Source: Bryobacterales bacterium (lineage in GTDB: Bacteria; Acidobacteriota; Terriglobia; Bryobacterales; Bryobacteraceae). From it: 64,000 bases of DNA. Positions 18,301-26,474 of the stretch are shown one piece after another (positions within the stretch are counted from its first letter, which is position 1; each line of letters begins with the position of its first letter). Below the pieces are notes generated by a model. That model ran no database searches and was not told the DNA's origin. It saw nothing but the letters and a program-made list of their open reading frames with translations. The position numbers and the translations under genes were made by a program. The stretch is taken from positions 25,229 through 89,228 of the forward strand of contig JADZBH010000070.1 of NCBI GenBank assembly GCA_020852175.1. The letters are read 5' to 3'.

Positions 18301-18528
18301 CGGAACATCGTGGATGGCCCAGGGCTTCAGACGATCAACGTCTCCCTGCTGAAACACTTCACGCTCACCGAGGCAATGCGCCTCCAGTTCCGCCTGGAAG
18401 CGTTCAACCTGCTCGACCACGCCAACTTCAACCTGCCGGATCTGTTCTTCGGCTCGCCCGCCTTCGGCCGGGTCAATTCGGCGCAACCGCCACGGCGCAT
18501 CCAACTGGGCATCAAGGTGCTTTTTTAA
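15322..18528 (+). CDS. TonB-dependent receptor-like outer-membrane protein (second copy type)
   Basis: A 1068-residue protein of the same class as the 1223-residue receptor but clearly diverged. A signal peptide (HLFRLTLAALLLFLPAYGQ) precedes a carboxypeptidase-regulatory domain (LSGRVEDQASKPVTGATI), then a plug-like section with VDAIREFEVVTSNYDASFGR, a phrase typical of acidobacterial Oar-like proteins, and a long barrel ending in RRIQLGIKVLF. ATG 15322 has AAGGA at good spacing; GTG 15400, behind GAGG, would give a more standard short signal peptide and is an equally credible start. Its 3' end overlaps the convergent helicase gene by 17 bases. The ligand is unknown; the adjacent isomerase-like gene suggests a carbohydrate. 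Confidence 0.9.
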   Translation: MPGRAGGFHANMERLASSSHRHKRGSVHLFRLTLAALLLFLPAYGQTVLATLSGRVEDQASKPVTGATISARSMATGTSISVRSGNDGAFTIAALPAARYEITFSAQGFHTVSRTFELSVGQLARIHASLPPGAAARDSVEVAEERPLLRTEESALGALIENAQVTGLPLDGRNWTELALLVPGAAPSAQGSAGSTRGNVSLSLNGGREDSNNFLLDGVYNGNPNLNGSGVVPAVDAIREFEVVTSNYDASFGRNGAGQINVVMKSGSNAFHGAFYEFFRNASLDGINYFAPASEPKPKYQRNQFGAALGGPIRRDRTFFFADWESRRTREGITRVTNVPTPLERAGDFSRSGLPFLLDPFTFQPFPDNKIPTSRLHPIGLGVASLYPLPNRSAPRQNYVSSPASRERNEQFDVRLDHKLGARSDLAFRYSFADRSLYEPFTGPSFAAIPGFGNDVPRRSQNVMAAHTHAFTPALLNEFRAAFNRNASSVLQENRDRNISASLGLPVFAGARANGLTYFSLPGYSPLGDEYNNPQMTHLNTFQALDQISWIRGRHRFKLGFDLRRTQQNAFRDIQARGLINFAGYTGNALAELLQGLPAATGIARVNNPQALRTTSYSAFLNDNWRATARLTLTLGLRYEFNAPPHDRFNRANLYDAATGSLVQAGSGSMPRAGYTSDRNNFAPRIGAAYTLGSRGRTVLRAGYGIYFDQSPLAPGEGLYFNAPYYDFRLYITSARFPLFLHNPYPADYPFPSPPSSLSFQRDLRTGYLQHWNFGVQHQFGANRVVEIAYAGSKGAKLLSARDINQPAPSPTDIPIRPNFLFGDINQLESRANSNYHSLQTRFQQRLAHGLSALVSYTWAKSIDDASSFFPSAGDANFPQDSRHVSLERARSSFDVGHRLTAGYTYGLPFARDRWYGGWQTSGIWSFQTGRPFTVALLSEVDNSGTGRSSLGFGANDRPHVLRDPAVDNPSPERWFDTAAFAMPARGTFGNAGRNIVDGPGLQTINVSLLKHFTLTEAMRLQFRLEAFNLLDHANFNLPDLFFGSPAFGRVNSAQPPRRIQLGIKVLF

Positions 18529-21500
18529 GTTGGCCGCGCCCGCCTGGCGCCTCCCATTCGCGCCACGCGCCGAGCAGCGGGAAATAGAGTCCCAAACACA
18601 CCGGCTCCTCCCCGTCCGCCATGAAACGGGCATACCGTTCCAACTGTGACCGGTGCCGGCGCTGCTCCTCGTCGAGGAAAGCCTCCACTCCGGCCCCCTC
18701 GTGGGAGCTTGTCTTGAAATCGATCACCCAACGACGGCCCTGGGAATCCACGAACGTGCAGTCCACACGGTAGGACCGTACGGTTCCCCCCTCGACCGCG
18801 GTCACGCCGAACTCCCGCCGGTCTTCGGCGTGGCGGGTCAGCACCCACCGCCCGCGCTCATCGGCCAGTGCGCCGGCAAGCGCCCGCCGCGTCCGCTCCA
18901 CGGCTGCCGCGAGTTCGTCCGGCGGCACGCCCAGCGTCTCCAGTTGCACCCGGATCGCAGCTTCGCAGGAGGCCACGCGACGCTCGTCCCACCGCTCCAC
19001 GCCATCGCTGGCGATCTTCATCATCCAGGCATGAACGGCCACTCCCACATGCCGCGACGTTTCGCTTACCCAGTCGTAGGTGTGCCGCTCGGCCTCTTCC
19101 TCGATCCCCTCCTCGCGCCATCGCAACGCCTGCTCCGGCGACGGCGTCTCCCAGCCCGCTTCCACCCGCCGCAGCATCGGATGCCGCCGCGCCTCCCCCG
19201 CGTCCTCGCTGCCCGCTTCGGGGTTGGGCATCGCCAGGAACACCTCACCCACGGCGTCCCACAGCGCATGGAGTAACGAATCCTTCGATGGCGTCTTCCA
19301 GTGCGCTTCTTTCTCGTTCCAGGCCACCTGGCCCAGCAGGTGCAGCTTTTTCCTTGCCCGCGTCGCCGCCACATAAAGCAACCGCCGCGCCTCGTTCCTT
19401 TCGCGGTCCGACAGATATCCCGCCAGATACTGCCCCGCCTGTTCCTTTTCGCCCACCGCCGCCACCGCGGCCATCAGCACACGGTCCTCTCCTCCCAATG
19501 GCAACCGCACCATACGTACCAGATCGGCTTCCACGGGCCGTTTTGGTTTATCCAGACCTGGCACGATCACCACGTCGAACTCCAGCCCTTTCGACTTGTG
19601 GATCGTCATCACCTGTACCCGCTGGTCTGCCGCCGGATCCGGAGCCGCGAACAACCGCCCGGTCTCCCGTTCGAGGGCCGCGAACGCCACATCGCCGCCT
19701 TCGTCCAGCGTGTCCAGCAGGCTAAAGAACGACTCCGCGTCGCTCGCCTCCCGCGCGGTCTCCAGGCACTGGGGGCCGCCCAGCGCCCGCCAGACGGCTT
19801 CCACCACCACACGTAGCCTGTCGCGCCGCGCCCGCGCAAGTCCCGCGTCCAGCGCCGGCTGAATCCGCACCCAGCGTCCGCGTCCGTCTTCGCTCAACTC
19901 TCCGCGCCGGGTGTCCAGAAGCGCCCGCACGGCCTTTCCCCGCTGCCCCCCGGCCAACGCAGTGAGATCGGCCAGGCGCATGCCGCACCAGGGCGCGCGC
20001 AGCACGGCCAGCCAGCTCACGCGGTCCATCGGGTGCAACAAAGCCCGTGTCAGCGCCATCAGATCCACCACGGCGGGCCGCTCATGCAGCGGGTCCAGAC
20101 CCACGGCCCGGAATCCGATTCCCCGGCGTTGCAACTCCGCCAGGATGTGCACCAGGTCCGCCTTCCTGCGCGCCAGCACGGCGATGGCGCCCGTGTTTTT
20201 CCGTAACGCCTCTTCCACAATCCCGGCCACGCACTCCGCCTCGGCTGCGTGACCGCCCTTCGGGAACGGATGAGCCGTCACGGCCGGCGCCTCGTCCGCC
20301 GCGCGTGTCGCCACCGCCCGAGTGTAGGAAATGGCTCCCGTCGCGACATCCTCGATGGAGGCCAGCACGCCGGGAAACGTCCGGTTCACCCACTCGACAA
20401 TGCCGGCTTGCGAACGGAAGTTGGCCTCCAGGATCAGCGGCTCCAGCTTCAGTTCGCCCAGGCCGTTCGCCCGCAAATCGAGGAAGTTGCCCACCTCGGC
20501 CTCGCGAAACAGGTAGATGGACTGCATCGGATCCCCGACCAGAAAAACGGTCCCCGGCCGCTCCTCGTTCAACCCCGCCCAACCCGCCGTCAGCCTCCGC
20601 AGCAGTTCCAGGTGGGTCACCGAGGTATCTTGCACTTCATCCACCAGCAGGTGTTCGATCCGTTCGCCCAGCGCCAGGGCAAGGTCGGTTGGCTGTCCGG
20701 CGCCGCCCAGCGCCCGTAGCGCCGCCAGCGACAGTTCACAGAAGTCCACTTCGCCCCACGCGAGGAATTGCAGCCGCAACTCCCCCACAGCGTGCCTCAT
20801 CAGGCGCAGCGCCGCCGCCAGAATGCGCCAGGCGTCATCGGCGAACCGGGGTTCCGGCGCCGCCGACACGCGGCGCAACGCGTATACAAATCCGGGAGGC
20901 AGTTCGACACCCTTCCAATCGCCCGGAAGACGTTTGCGGGGTTCGCCCGTCTTCGTCAGGAGCCGCGCCGCCAGTTCCTTCCACTCCGCTAGCGTTCGCG
21001 GCCCGGCCTCCACGCCCGGCATGCTCCCGGCGGCCAGCGACATTTCGTAGCGCACCGCCACATCGAGCGCCTCCTCCAGCGCAGGACGCAACTCTTCGAC
21101 GCCACCCGCCAGCCCCACGCGCGGCAGCCACTGGTCCCGCTTCCGCAGCATCATCGTGATCAGCGCCGCCAGCCGTCCTGCGTCGTTTCCAAGGTGCAAC
21201 AGCAGCGTCCGCACATCGTCAGCCAGCGAACCACCCGATTCCAGCATCCGGATGGCGCCCGCCGCCGCTGCCTCGTAAGCCTCTTCCGCGTTCTCCGCGG
21301 GTGAGGTCGAACCACCCATCCCGCCCAGCACAGGCAGCCGGCCCGCCAGCCAGGAGCAGAGCGCGTCGATGGTCTGAATCCGCATCCGGTGCGGATTATC
21401 GAGCAGCTCCCAACCGAGCGCGTTGTCTCTCTCCCAAGCGGCCCGGGCCAACCGCCATGTGTCCCGCTTGTGCGTTTCGCGCGGCTCCTCCTCGCGTGCC

Positions 21501-21736
21501 GTCCGCAGAGCCTCCACGACGCGCGCCCGCATCTCCCCGGCCGCCTTCCGCGTGAAGGTGAGGGCCAGAATGGCCTCCGGCCGCTCCACTTGCCCAAGCA
21601 ACACCAAATACCGTTGAATCAACAGTTCCGTCTTCCCGGAACCGGCCGGCGCCTGCACCAGGAACGATGCGCCGCCATCCAGCGCCCTTTCCCGCTGCCA
21701 GGCATCCGGCGGCGCTTGCGCGCTACTCGGCGTCAT
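18512..21736 (-). CDS. AddA/RecB-like UvrD-family helicase-nuclease
   Basis: A 1074-residue superfamily 1A helicase fused to a PD-(D/E)XK nuclease, the layout of AddA. Helicase motifs run in order: Walker A APAGSGKTELL (~29-39), ALTFTRKAAGEM, Walker B HLLVDEVQDTS, VFLVGDPMQSIYLFREAEV, EANFRSQAGIVEWVN, VMTIHKSKGLEFDVVIVPGL and LLYVAATRARKKLHLL. The C-terminal nuclease shows VDCTFVDSQGRRWVIDFKTS, then QLERYARFM, the D-DxK-Y residues. With the adjacent gene it should resect double-strand breaks for RecA. Its start overlaps the end of the partner by 14 bases, which indicates translational coupling. Confidence 0.92.
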   Translation of the reverse strand: MTPSSAQAPPDAWQRERALDGGASFLVQAPAGSGKTELLIQRYLVLLGQVERPEAILALTFTRKAAGEMRARVVEALRTAREEEPRETHKRDTWRLARAAWERDNALGWELLDNPHRMRIQTIDALCSWLAGRLPVLGGMGGSTSPAENAEEAYEAAAAGAIRMLESGGSLADDVRTLLLHLGNDAGRLAALITMMLRKRDQWLPRVGLAGGVEELRPALEEALDVAVRYEMSLAAGSMPGVEAGPRTLAEWKELAARLLTKTGEPRKRLPGDWKGVELPPGFVYALRRVSAAPEPRFADDAWRILAAALRLMRHAVGELRLQFLAWGEVDFCELSLAALRALGGAGQPTDLALALGERIEHLLVDEVQDTSVTHLELLRRLTAGWAGLNEERPGTVFLVGDPMQSIYLFREAEVGNFLDLRANGLGELKLEPLILEANFRSQAGIVEWVNRTFPGVLASIEDVATGAISYTRAVATRAADEAPAVTAHPFPKGGHAAEAECVAGIVEEALRKNTGAIAVLARRKADLVHILAELQRRGIGFRAVGLDPLHERPAVVDLMALTRALLHPMDRVSWLAVLRAPWCGMRLADLTALAGGQRGKAVRALLDTRRGELSEDGRGRWVRIQPALDAGLARARRDRLRVVVEAVWRALGGPQCLETAREASDAESFFSLLDTLDEGGDVAFAALERETGRLFAAPDPAADQRVQVMTIHKSKGLEFDVVIVPGLDKPKRPVEADLVRMVRLPLGGEDRVLMAAVAAVGEKEQAGQYLAGYLSDRERNEARRLLYVAATRARKKLHLLGQVAWNEKEAHWKTPSKDSLLHALWDAVGEVFLAMPNPEAGSEDAGEARRHPMLRRVEAGWETPSPEQALRWREEGIEEEAERHTYDWVSETSRHVGVAVHAWMMKIASDGVERWDERRVASCEAAIRVQLETLGVPPDELAAAVERTRRALAGALADERGRWVLTRHAEDRREFGVTAVEGGTVRSYRVDCTFVDSQGRRWVIDFKTSSHEGAGVEAFLDEEQRRHRSQLERYARFMADGEEPVCLGLYFPLLGAWREWEAPGGRGQLKKAP

Positions 21737-24272
21737 CGTCGTCTCCTTCGGCGCTCGGCCCGGCTTCGTTCACGCGGCAGAGCGCAGGCAAATGGCAGTG
21801 TTCGCAGGTTTTCGTCCGCTTCGGATCCACCGCCGCCCAACCTTCCTTGTACTGCCCCGCCAGCCCACCCAGCACACGGCGCCACTCCTCCACGCGCCCG
21901 GCCAGGGGCACGCCGCCCGTCTTCACCTTCGGTAGAATTCCCTCCTCTTCGGCCTGGCCGAAGAACCGGAACTCGCCTGGCCGCAACTGTCCAAACGCCA
22001 GCGCGGCCAATGGTTCCTGTGCCGCCACGGCATACAGCGGCGCCTGCGGCTCGTCCGGCCTCTCGCCGTCCCACGCACTCAGCGAAGGCGCTTTGCTCTT
22101 GTAGTCGATCAGCACCAACCGCCCATCGGCCAGTTCGTCCTGCCGGTCGAAGCGCGTCTTCAAGCGCAAACCCCCAATGTCCACAACGCGCGCGGTCTCG
22201 CGGCCCACCACCGTGAAGTCCGCCCCCCGCTGTTTTTCCAACTCCATCCACGCAAGCAGCAAGCGCTCCAGCCGGGTCTGCTCCACCTCCCGAACCTTCG
22301 CCTCGAACTCCTCTTCCACACCCTGGGAACACGCAAGAATGGCCTGTCGCACCGATTCGCGAATCGTCTTCCGAAGTTCCGCCTCGTCCGCCGCCCGCAA
22401 CCCGGCCAGTGTCTTCAGACGGTCCCAACAATGGCTGAGCGCTACGTGCAGAATCGTCCCCCGCTCCCGCGCTGTCAGCCCCAGTTCGGCTTGCGGAAAC
22501 TCCTCCGCCTCCAGGCGATAGACAGCGAAGGCGCGGAACGGACAGGCCGCCATGTCGCGCAGCAGGGATGCCCCGCCCGGCGCCTCCTTCACGGCCAGGG
22601 AGGGCGCGCGCACATCTTCGACCCGTTCCTGGCGCGCACGTTCTCCTTCTTCGGCCACTCGGTCCTCCGCCGCCACGAAGGGTCCGGCGAACAGAGGGCT
22701 CGGCGAAAGCGGCTCCTCGCCATCGGCCCGCGCATAGCTTACATGCACCTCTTCCGCGCAGGCCAGCAACTCTTGCGTGGCTTCGCGGTACAGCTTCAAC
22801 CATCCCGCCGGCACAGCTTCAGGGAGTCCGGCCGCTCGTTGCAACGCCACTGGAACCAGCGGCTCCGGCCGTGCCGCCGGCGGCCATGCCCGGTCATCGA
22901 AACCGGCCAGCCACACGGCATCGAACTGCTCGCCCGCCGCATCGTCCGCCCCCATTACCTGTAGGGGCTGTCCCAGGTTCTCCGCGCGAAAGACGGCCGA
23001 GCGGGCGGTCGCCTCCCACTGTTGTACTGCCTCCAGCGCCGTCATCTCCCCGGCGACGCCATCAAGCGAGGCCAACTCGCGCAACGCCCCGCGCAGCCCC
23101 TCCACCGCCTGATGCTCCTCGCTGCTCACGCCCTCGCCAGGCCACCCCATCTCCCGCAGCAGGGTCCACAGGATCCGCGCCCAGCGGCTGGGCATCTCCT
23201 TCTCCGGCGGCCGAGCCGTGCCTGGCACGCGCAACTCCTGCGTGCTCACATCCCCGCCCCGCCGGCGGACTTCCAGAGCCTGTCCGGCGCGCGCGATCCG
23301 CTCCTCCGCCTCGCCGCCGCGATAGGGCGTAAGCAGCACCGCCTCGGCCGTTTCCGCGTCCACTCGCTCACTCGCCAACCTCGCCAGCAACAGCGCCGCG
23401 CGCACCACGCCCACGCTCGCCAGCGGACGGCCGAGCGAAAGGTGATAGGGGGCTGGCTCATCGCCTCCGCCCGGAAACACGCGCCCCAGCGCCGCGTCCC
23501 ATTCATCGAGCACCGGGCGCAGGTCCGGGACGACAATGCCCAGCCTCAGCTTCGGGTTTGCCCGCAAATGCTCCAGCGCCCACTCCGCCGCGGCCCGCAT
23601 TTCGGAGGTCCTGCCGCCGAACGACCGGTACTCCGGCCTGCCGCACGCGCCGCGCCCGCCGCCGTACTCTTCAATCCGCGCCCCGGCACGCGCCAGCGCC
23701 TCCACCAGCGCCCGGCCCAACACAGTCCACGCCCGCATCCCCGCCAGCACCACCAGCGGCGGCGCCGCCAGCCGCCCGGCATCCAACGCCTGAATCACCG
23801 CCCCGGCTAAACCGGAAAGCGAGTGCCGCCTTGCCTCCCGGCACCGCCGCACGAACACCCGCGCCCACTCCCGCATCGCCGTCGTGTCGCCGGCCGTCTC
23901 CCAAACGGCATCCTTCATCGGCAGACGCCAATCGGCCACGCACCGCCAGGCCGACGCCGCCTGCTCCGCCGCGTGCGGCACGTTAAGGATCTCCGCCCCC
24001 TGGGGCGACTCCTCGATGATGCGCCGCCAGAGCACGGCTTCCTGCTGCCGGTTCCACCACGCAACCCCGGCGTTCTCTTCAAGCGCCAGACTGCCGGCCG
24101 CGCGTTCCAGCCACATCCCCAGCGTCAACACATCGGGCGTGGTCCACCGTACGCGCCCCAGTGCGGTCTGCTCCCGCGCATGTTCCGCCACCAGGCTTCG
24201 CCGCAGGCGTTCCGTGGCGGCCAGACACAGCGCTCCCTGTTCCAGCAGCGCGGAAAGCTCCTGTCGAGTCAC
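21723..24272 (-). CDS. AddB-like PD-(D/E)XK nuclease, helicase-dead partner
   Basis: An 849-residue protein resembling the AddB-related DNA repair family found beside RecB-like helicases. The N-terminus (LCLAATERLRRSLVAEHARE) lacks the Walker A lysine expected of an active helicase, so this subunit probably only contacts DNA. The nuclease domain has GRLVLIDYKSKAPS (D-YK). The iron-sulfur staple of AddB is visible as a first Cys in MAACPFRAFAVYRLEA and a C-terminal CEHCHLPALC cluster (C-x2-C-x5-C), giving four cysteines for a 4Fe-4S cluster. It is translated first, directly coupled to the AddA-like gene. Confidence 0.87.
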   Translation of the reverse strand: MTRQELSALLEQGALCLAATERLRRSLVAEHAREQTALGRVRWTTPDVLTLGMWLERAAGSLALEENAGVAWWNRQQEAVLWRRIIEESPQGAEILNVPHAAEQAASAWRCVADWRLPMKDAVWETAGDTTAMREWARVFVRRCREARRHSLSGLAGAVIQALDAGRLAAPPLVVLAGMRAWTVLGRALVEALARAGARIEEYGGGRGACGRPEYRSFGGRTSEMRAAAEWALEHLRANPKLRLGIVVPDLRPVLDEWDAALGRVFPGGGDEPAPYHLSLGRPLASVGVVRAALLLARLASERVDAETAEAVLLTPYRGGEAEERIARAGQALEVRRRGGDVSTQELRVPGTARPPEKEMPSRWARILWTLLREMGWPGEGVSSEEHQAVEGLRGALRELASLDGVAGEMTALEAVQQWEATARSAVFRAENLGQPLQVMGADDAAGEQFDAVWLAGFDDRAWPPAARPEPLVPVALQRAAGLPEAVPAGWLKLYREATQELLACAEEVHVSYARADGEEPLSPSPLFAGPFVAAEDRVAEEGERARQERVEDVRAPSLAVKEAPGGASLLRDMAACPFRAFAVYRLEAEEFPQAELGLTARERGTILHVALSHCWDRLKTLAGLRAADEAELRKTIRESVRQAILACSQGVEEEFEAKVREVEQTRLERLLLAWMELEKQRGADFTVVGRETARVVDIGGLRLKTRFDRQDELADGRLVLIDYKSKAPSLSAWDGERPDEPQAPLYAVAAQEPLAALAFGQLRPGEFRFFGQAEEEGILPKVKTGGVPLAGRVEEWRRVLGGLAGQYKEGWAAVDPKRTKTCEHCHLPALCRVNEAGPSAEGDDDDAE

Positions 24273-24314
24273 TCCGTCATCATCGCGCAGCCCGCGGCCC
24301 GGCGTTCCGGCACT

Positions 24315-25136
24315 TTAGCAGCCGCTCACCATGGAACGCAGGAACCGCGCTCCCCGCGGAATCGCCGCCAGTTCGTCCTCCGTGCCTTCATACACCAGGC
24401 TGCAATAGCCGTTGTAGTGCACGCCGCGCAAAATATTGAACACCCTGTTGTAGTCGATGTACCGCTCGCGGCCCTGCGCGTCTACTTCGTACAGTTTCGT
24501 CCGCACGAACGGCGCCAGCGGCGCCACCTGTTCGATGCTCTTGTAGTAGTCGGCGTAGGTGTGGCCTTCGTGCTTCGGTCCTCGCGGCCCGTCGCGCCCG
24601 GTGAAGTGTCCGGTGTCCAGCACAAGGGCGAAGTTGGGATGGTTCACCTCCTTGTGGAAGCGCAGCATGTCGTCGCCGGTGGAGGTCAGACCGCTATGGT
24701 TTTGCAGCGCCACCACCATGCCCAGGTCCGCGCCCACTTCGGCGCAGCGCCGCAGCGCGTCCACGCTGTACTTGAATGCTTCCCCGGTCCTCTCGGGTGA
24801 AGGGGCGCTGCCCACGAACACACGGATCAGCGGCGCTCCCAAAAAAAGACCCACCTCCATGGCCACGCGAGCCTTCTCCAGTTCCGCCGGAATCCGCGAG
24901 GCGTCGCGGGCGAATTCGGTGGAAACCGGAAAGCTCGGAACCGACATTCCATTGTCCAGACACGCCCGCCGCAACTGTTTCAGGTAGGCCCGGTCGAAGC
25001 GCGGCAGGTGGTTCATGTGCAGATCGACACCATCCAGATTCAGCGCCCGGGCCGCACGGATGAAGCCAAACAGGTCCATCTTTCCGGCCTTGAACTGGTT
25101 CTGATAGCTGAGGGACAGGCAACTTAATCGCATCAT
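24315..25136 (-). CDS. Sugar phosphate isomerase/epimerase-like protein (cytoplasmic)
   Basis: A 273-residue xylose-isomerase-like TIM-barrel protein without a signal peptide, unlike the relative at 13991. Landmarks are LDGVDLHMNHLP, VALQNHSGLTSTG (metal His after Gln-Asn), FALVLDTGHFTGRDG (Asp and His), and FVRTKLYEVDAQG and YNGYCSLVYEGTEDE (final Glu). These fit the divalent-metal site of the family; the reaction is not determined. The start is a tandem ATG (25136/25133) behind AAAGGAGAG. It is divergent from the metal-efflux operon and lies 42 bases upstream of addB in the same direction. Confidence 0.83.
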   Translation of the reverse strand: MMRLSCLSLSYQNQFKAGKMDLFGFIRAARALNLDGVDLHMNHLPRFDRAYLKQLRRACLDNGMSVPSFPVSTEFARDASRIPAELEKARVAMEVGLFLGAPLIRVFVGSAPSPERTGEAFKYSVDALRRCAEVGADLGMVVALQNHSGLTSTGDDMLRFHKEVNHPNFALVLDTGHFTGRDGPRGPKHEGHTYADYYKSIEQVAPLAPFVRTKLYEVDAQGRERYIDYNRVFNILRGVHYNGYCSLVYEGTEDELAAIPRGARFLRSMVSGC

Positions 25137-25206
25137 GGCGGCGGAACTCTCCTTTCAGGTTGCAGCCACTCTATCAGACCCCTCCGTCCTGCAACAGATT
25201 CTCACG

Positions 25207-25236
25207 TTGACTCGCGTCCCCCCGCTTCTCTACGCT
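25207..25236 (+). promoter_or_regulatory. Promoter of the Czc-type efflux operon
   Basis: TTGACT (25207-25212, five of six consensus bases), an 18-base spacer and TACGCT (25231-25236). Initiation would give a leader of only about 8 bases before ATG 25251, with no Shine-Dalgarno in it. No metal-regulator operator is recognised. Confidence 0.55.
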
Positions 25237-25250
25237 AAGTATTGACACTC

Positions 25251-26474
25251 ATGGTTTTTTTCCTGCGTGCCGGGGTCCTGTTCGGGCTCGTTGCGGCCTG
25301 CGGGTGGCCGCAACAATCGCTTACGGTGCAGGACGCGGTGGGGCGCGCGCTCGCCACTCATGGCATGCTCGCCGCCGGGGTAAACCGCGTGGCCGCCGCC
25401 GAGGGTTTGCGCCGCCAGGCCTCCCTCATGCCGAATCCCAAGGTTGTCCTCCAGCTTGAAAACGTCCGTCCGTACGGCAACCCCGCCTTCCAGTTCAATC
25501 ACGACACGGATCAGTTCGCCTACCTGCAATACATGTTTGAAACGGCCGGCAAGCGCGGACTCCGCACCGCGGCGGCTTCCGCCCAGGTGGATCGTGTGTC
25601 GCTGGAACGCGAAACCCTCGCCGCTCAGATCCGCGCCCGCGTCAAATCCGCCTACTGGGCGGCCGCCGGAGCCGCGCAGCTCCGCAAATGGCTGGACGAC
25701 GACGTGGCGCGTTTCGACGAGGTGGTGCAATACCACCGGAACCGCGTCCGTGAAGGCGCCTCCGCGGAATCCGATCTTCTGCGGGTCCAGTTGGAAGCCT
25801 CGCGCCTGCGCCTGTCGGCTTCCAACGCCCGGCTCGCCGCCGAACGGGCCCGCATCGATCTGCTGCGCGAAATGGGCCAGTCCGAGTTCCCCGATCTCGC
25901 CTTCGCCGATTCCATCGAAACCATACGTCCCGAGATTCCCGATCCTCCGGAATCCGCTCTCGAACGCCGCTCCGAGGCGAAACTGGCCCGCCAGATTCAG
26001 ACCGCCGCACTGGCCCAGGCCCGCTTGCAGCAGGCTCTGGCCAAACCGAACATCGATGTCCTGCTGGGCTACAAACGCACCAACGGACTGGACACCATGC
26101 TGGCCGGCGTGCAGGTGGATCTTCCCGTCGCCAACCGCAACCAGGGCAATCTCGCCGCCGCGCTCTCCGAAGCGAAGGCCGCCGAATCCACGCTGGCCGC
26201 CGTGGAGGCGGTTGTGCGGGCCGAAGTGGAGGGCGCCCGCCGGGCGGTCACGATTCGCAAGACCCAGCTTGATTCGATTCTCGCCGCCATGCGCACCGAA
26301 GCCAACGAATCGCAGCGTATCGCCGGCGCGGCGTACCGGATTGGGGGCGTCGAACTGCTTCGCCTTCTGGACGCCGAGCGCGCACGCATCGAGACGCAGA
26401 TGCTCTACTACCAAACCTTGAGCGAATATCAACAGGCGGTTTCCTCGCTGGAAGCCGCATTGGGGTTGCCGTGA
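25251..26474 (+). CDS. czcC: TolC-family outer-membrane factor (CzcC-like)
   Basis: About 407 residues with a short signal peptide (MVFFLRAGVLFGLVAACGW). The protein has the duplicated helical architecture of outer-membrane efflux proteins: long coiled-coil helices (around RAARAELA-like Ala/Arg/Glu-rich stretches between residues 150-200 and 310-380) and the recurrent NPKVVLQLENV and TAGKRGLR turn. It forms the outer-membrane channel of a tripartite pump with the next two genes. ATG 25251 is preferred to TTG 25242. The stop overlaps the adaptor start by 4 bases. The Czc assignment follows from the pump subunit's TM4 signature. Confidence 0.88.
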   Translation: MVFFLRAGVLFGLVAACGWPQQSLTVQDAVGRALATHGMLAAGVNRVAAAEGLRRQASLMPNPKVVLQLENVRPYGNPAFQFNHDTDQFAYLQYMFETAGKRGLRTAAASAQVDRVSLERETLAAQIRARVKSAYWAAAGAAQLRKWLDDDVARFDEVVQYHRNRVREGASAESDLLRVQLEASRLRLSASNARLAAERARIDLLREMGQSEFPDLAFADSIETIRPEIPDPPESALERRSEAKLARQIQTAALAQARLQQALAKPNIDVLLGYKRTNGLDTMLAGVQVDLPVANRNQGNLAAALSEAKAAESTLAAVEAVVRAEVEGARRAVTIRKTQLDSILAAMRTEANESQRIAGAAYRIGGVELLRLLDAERARIETQMLYYQTLSEYQQAVSSLEAALGLP

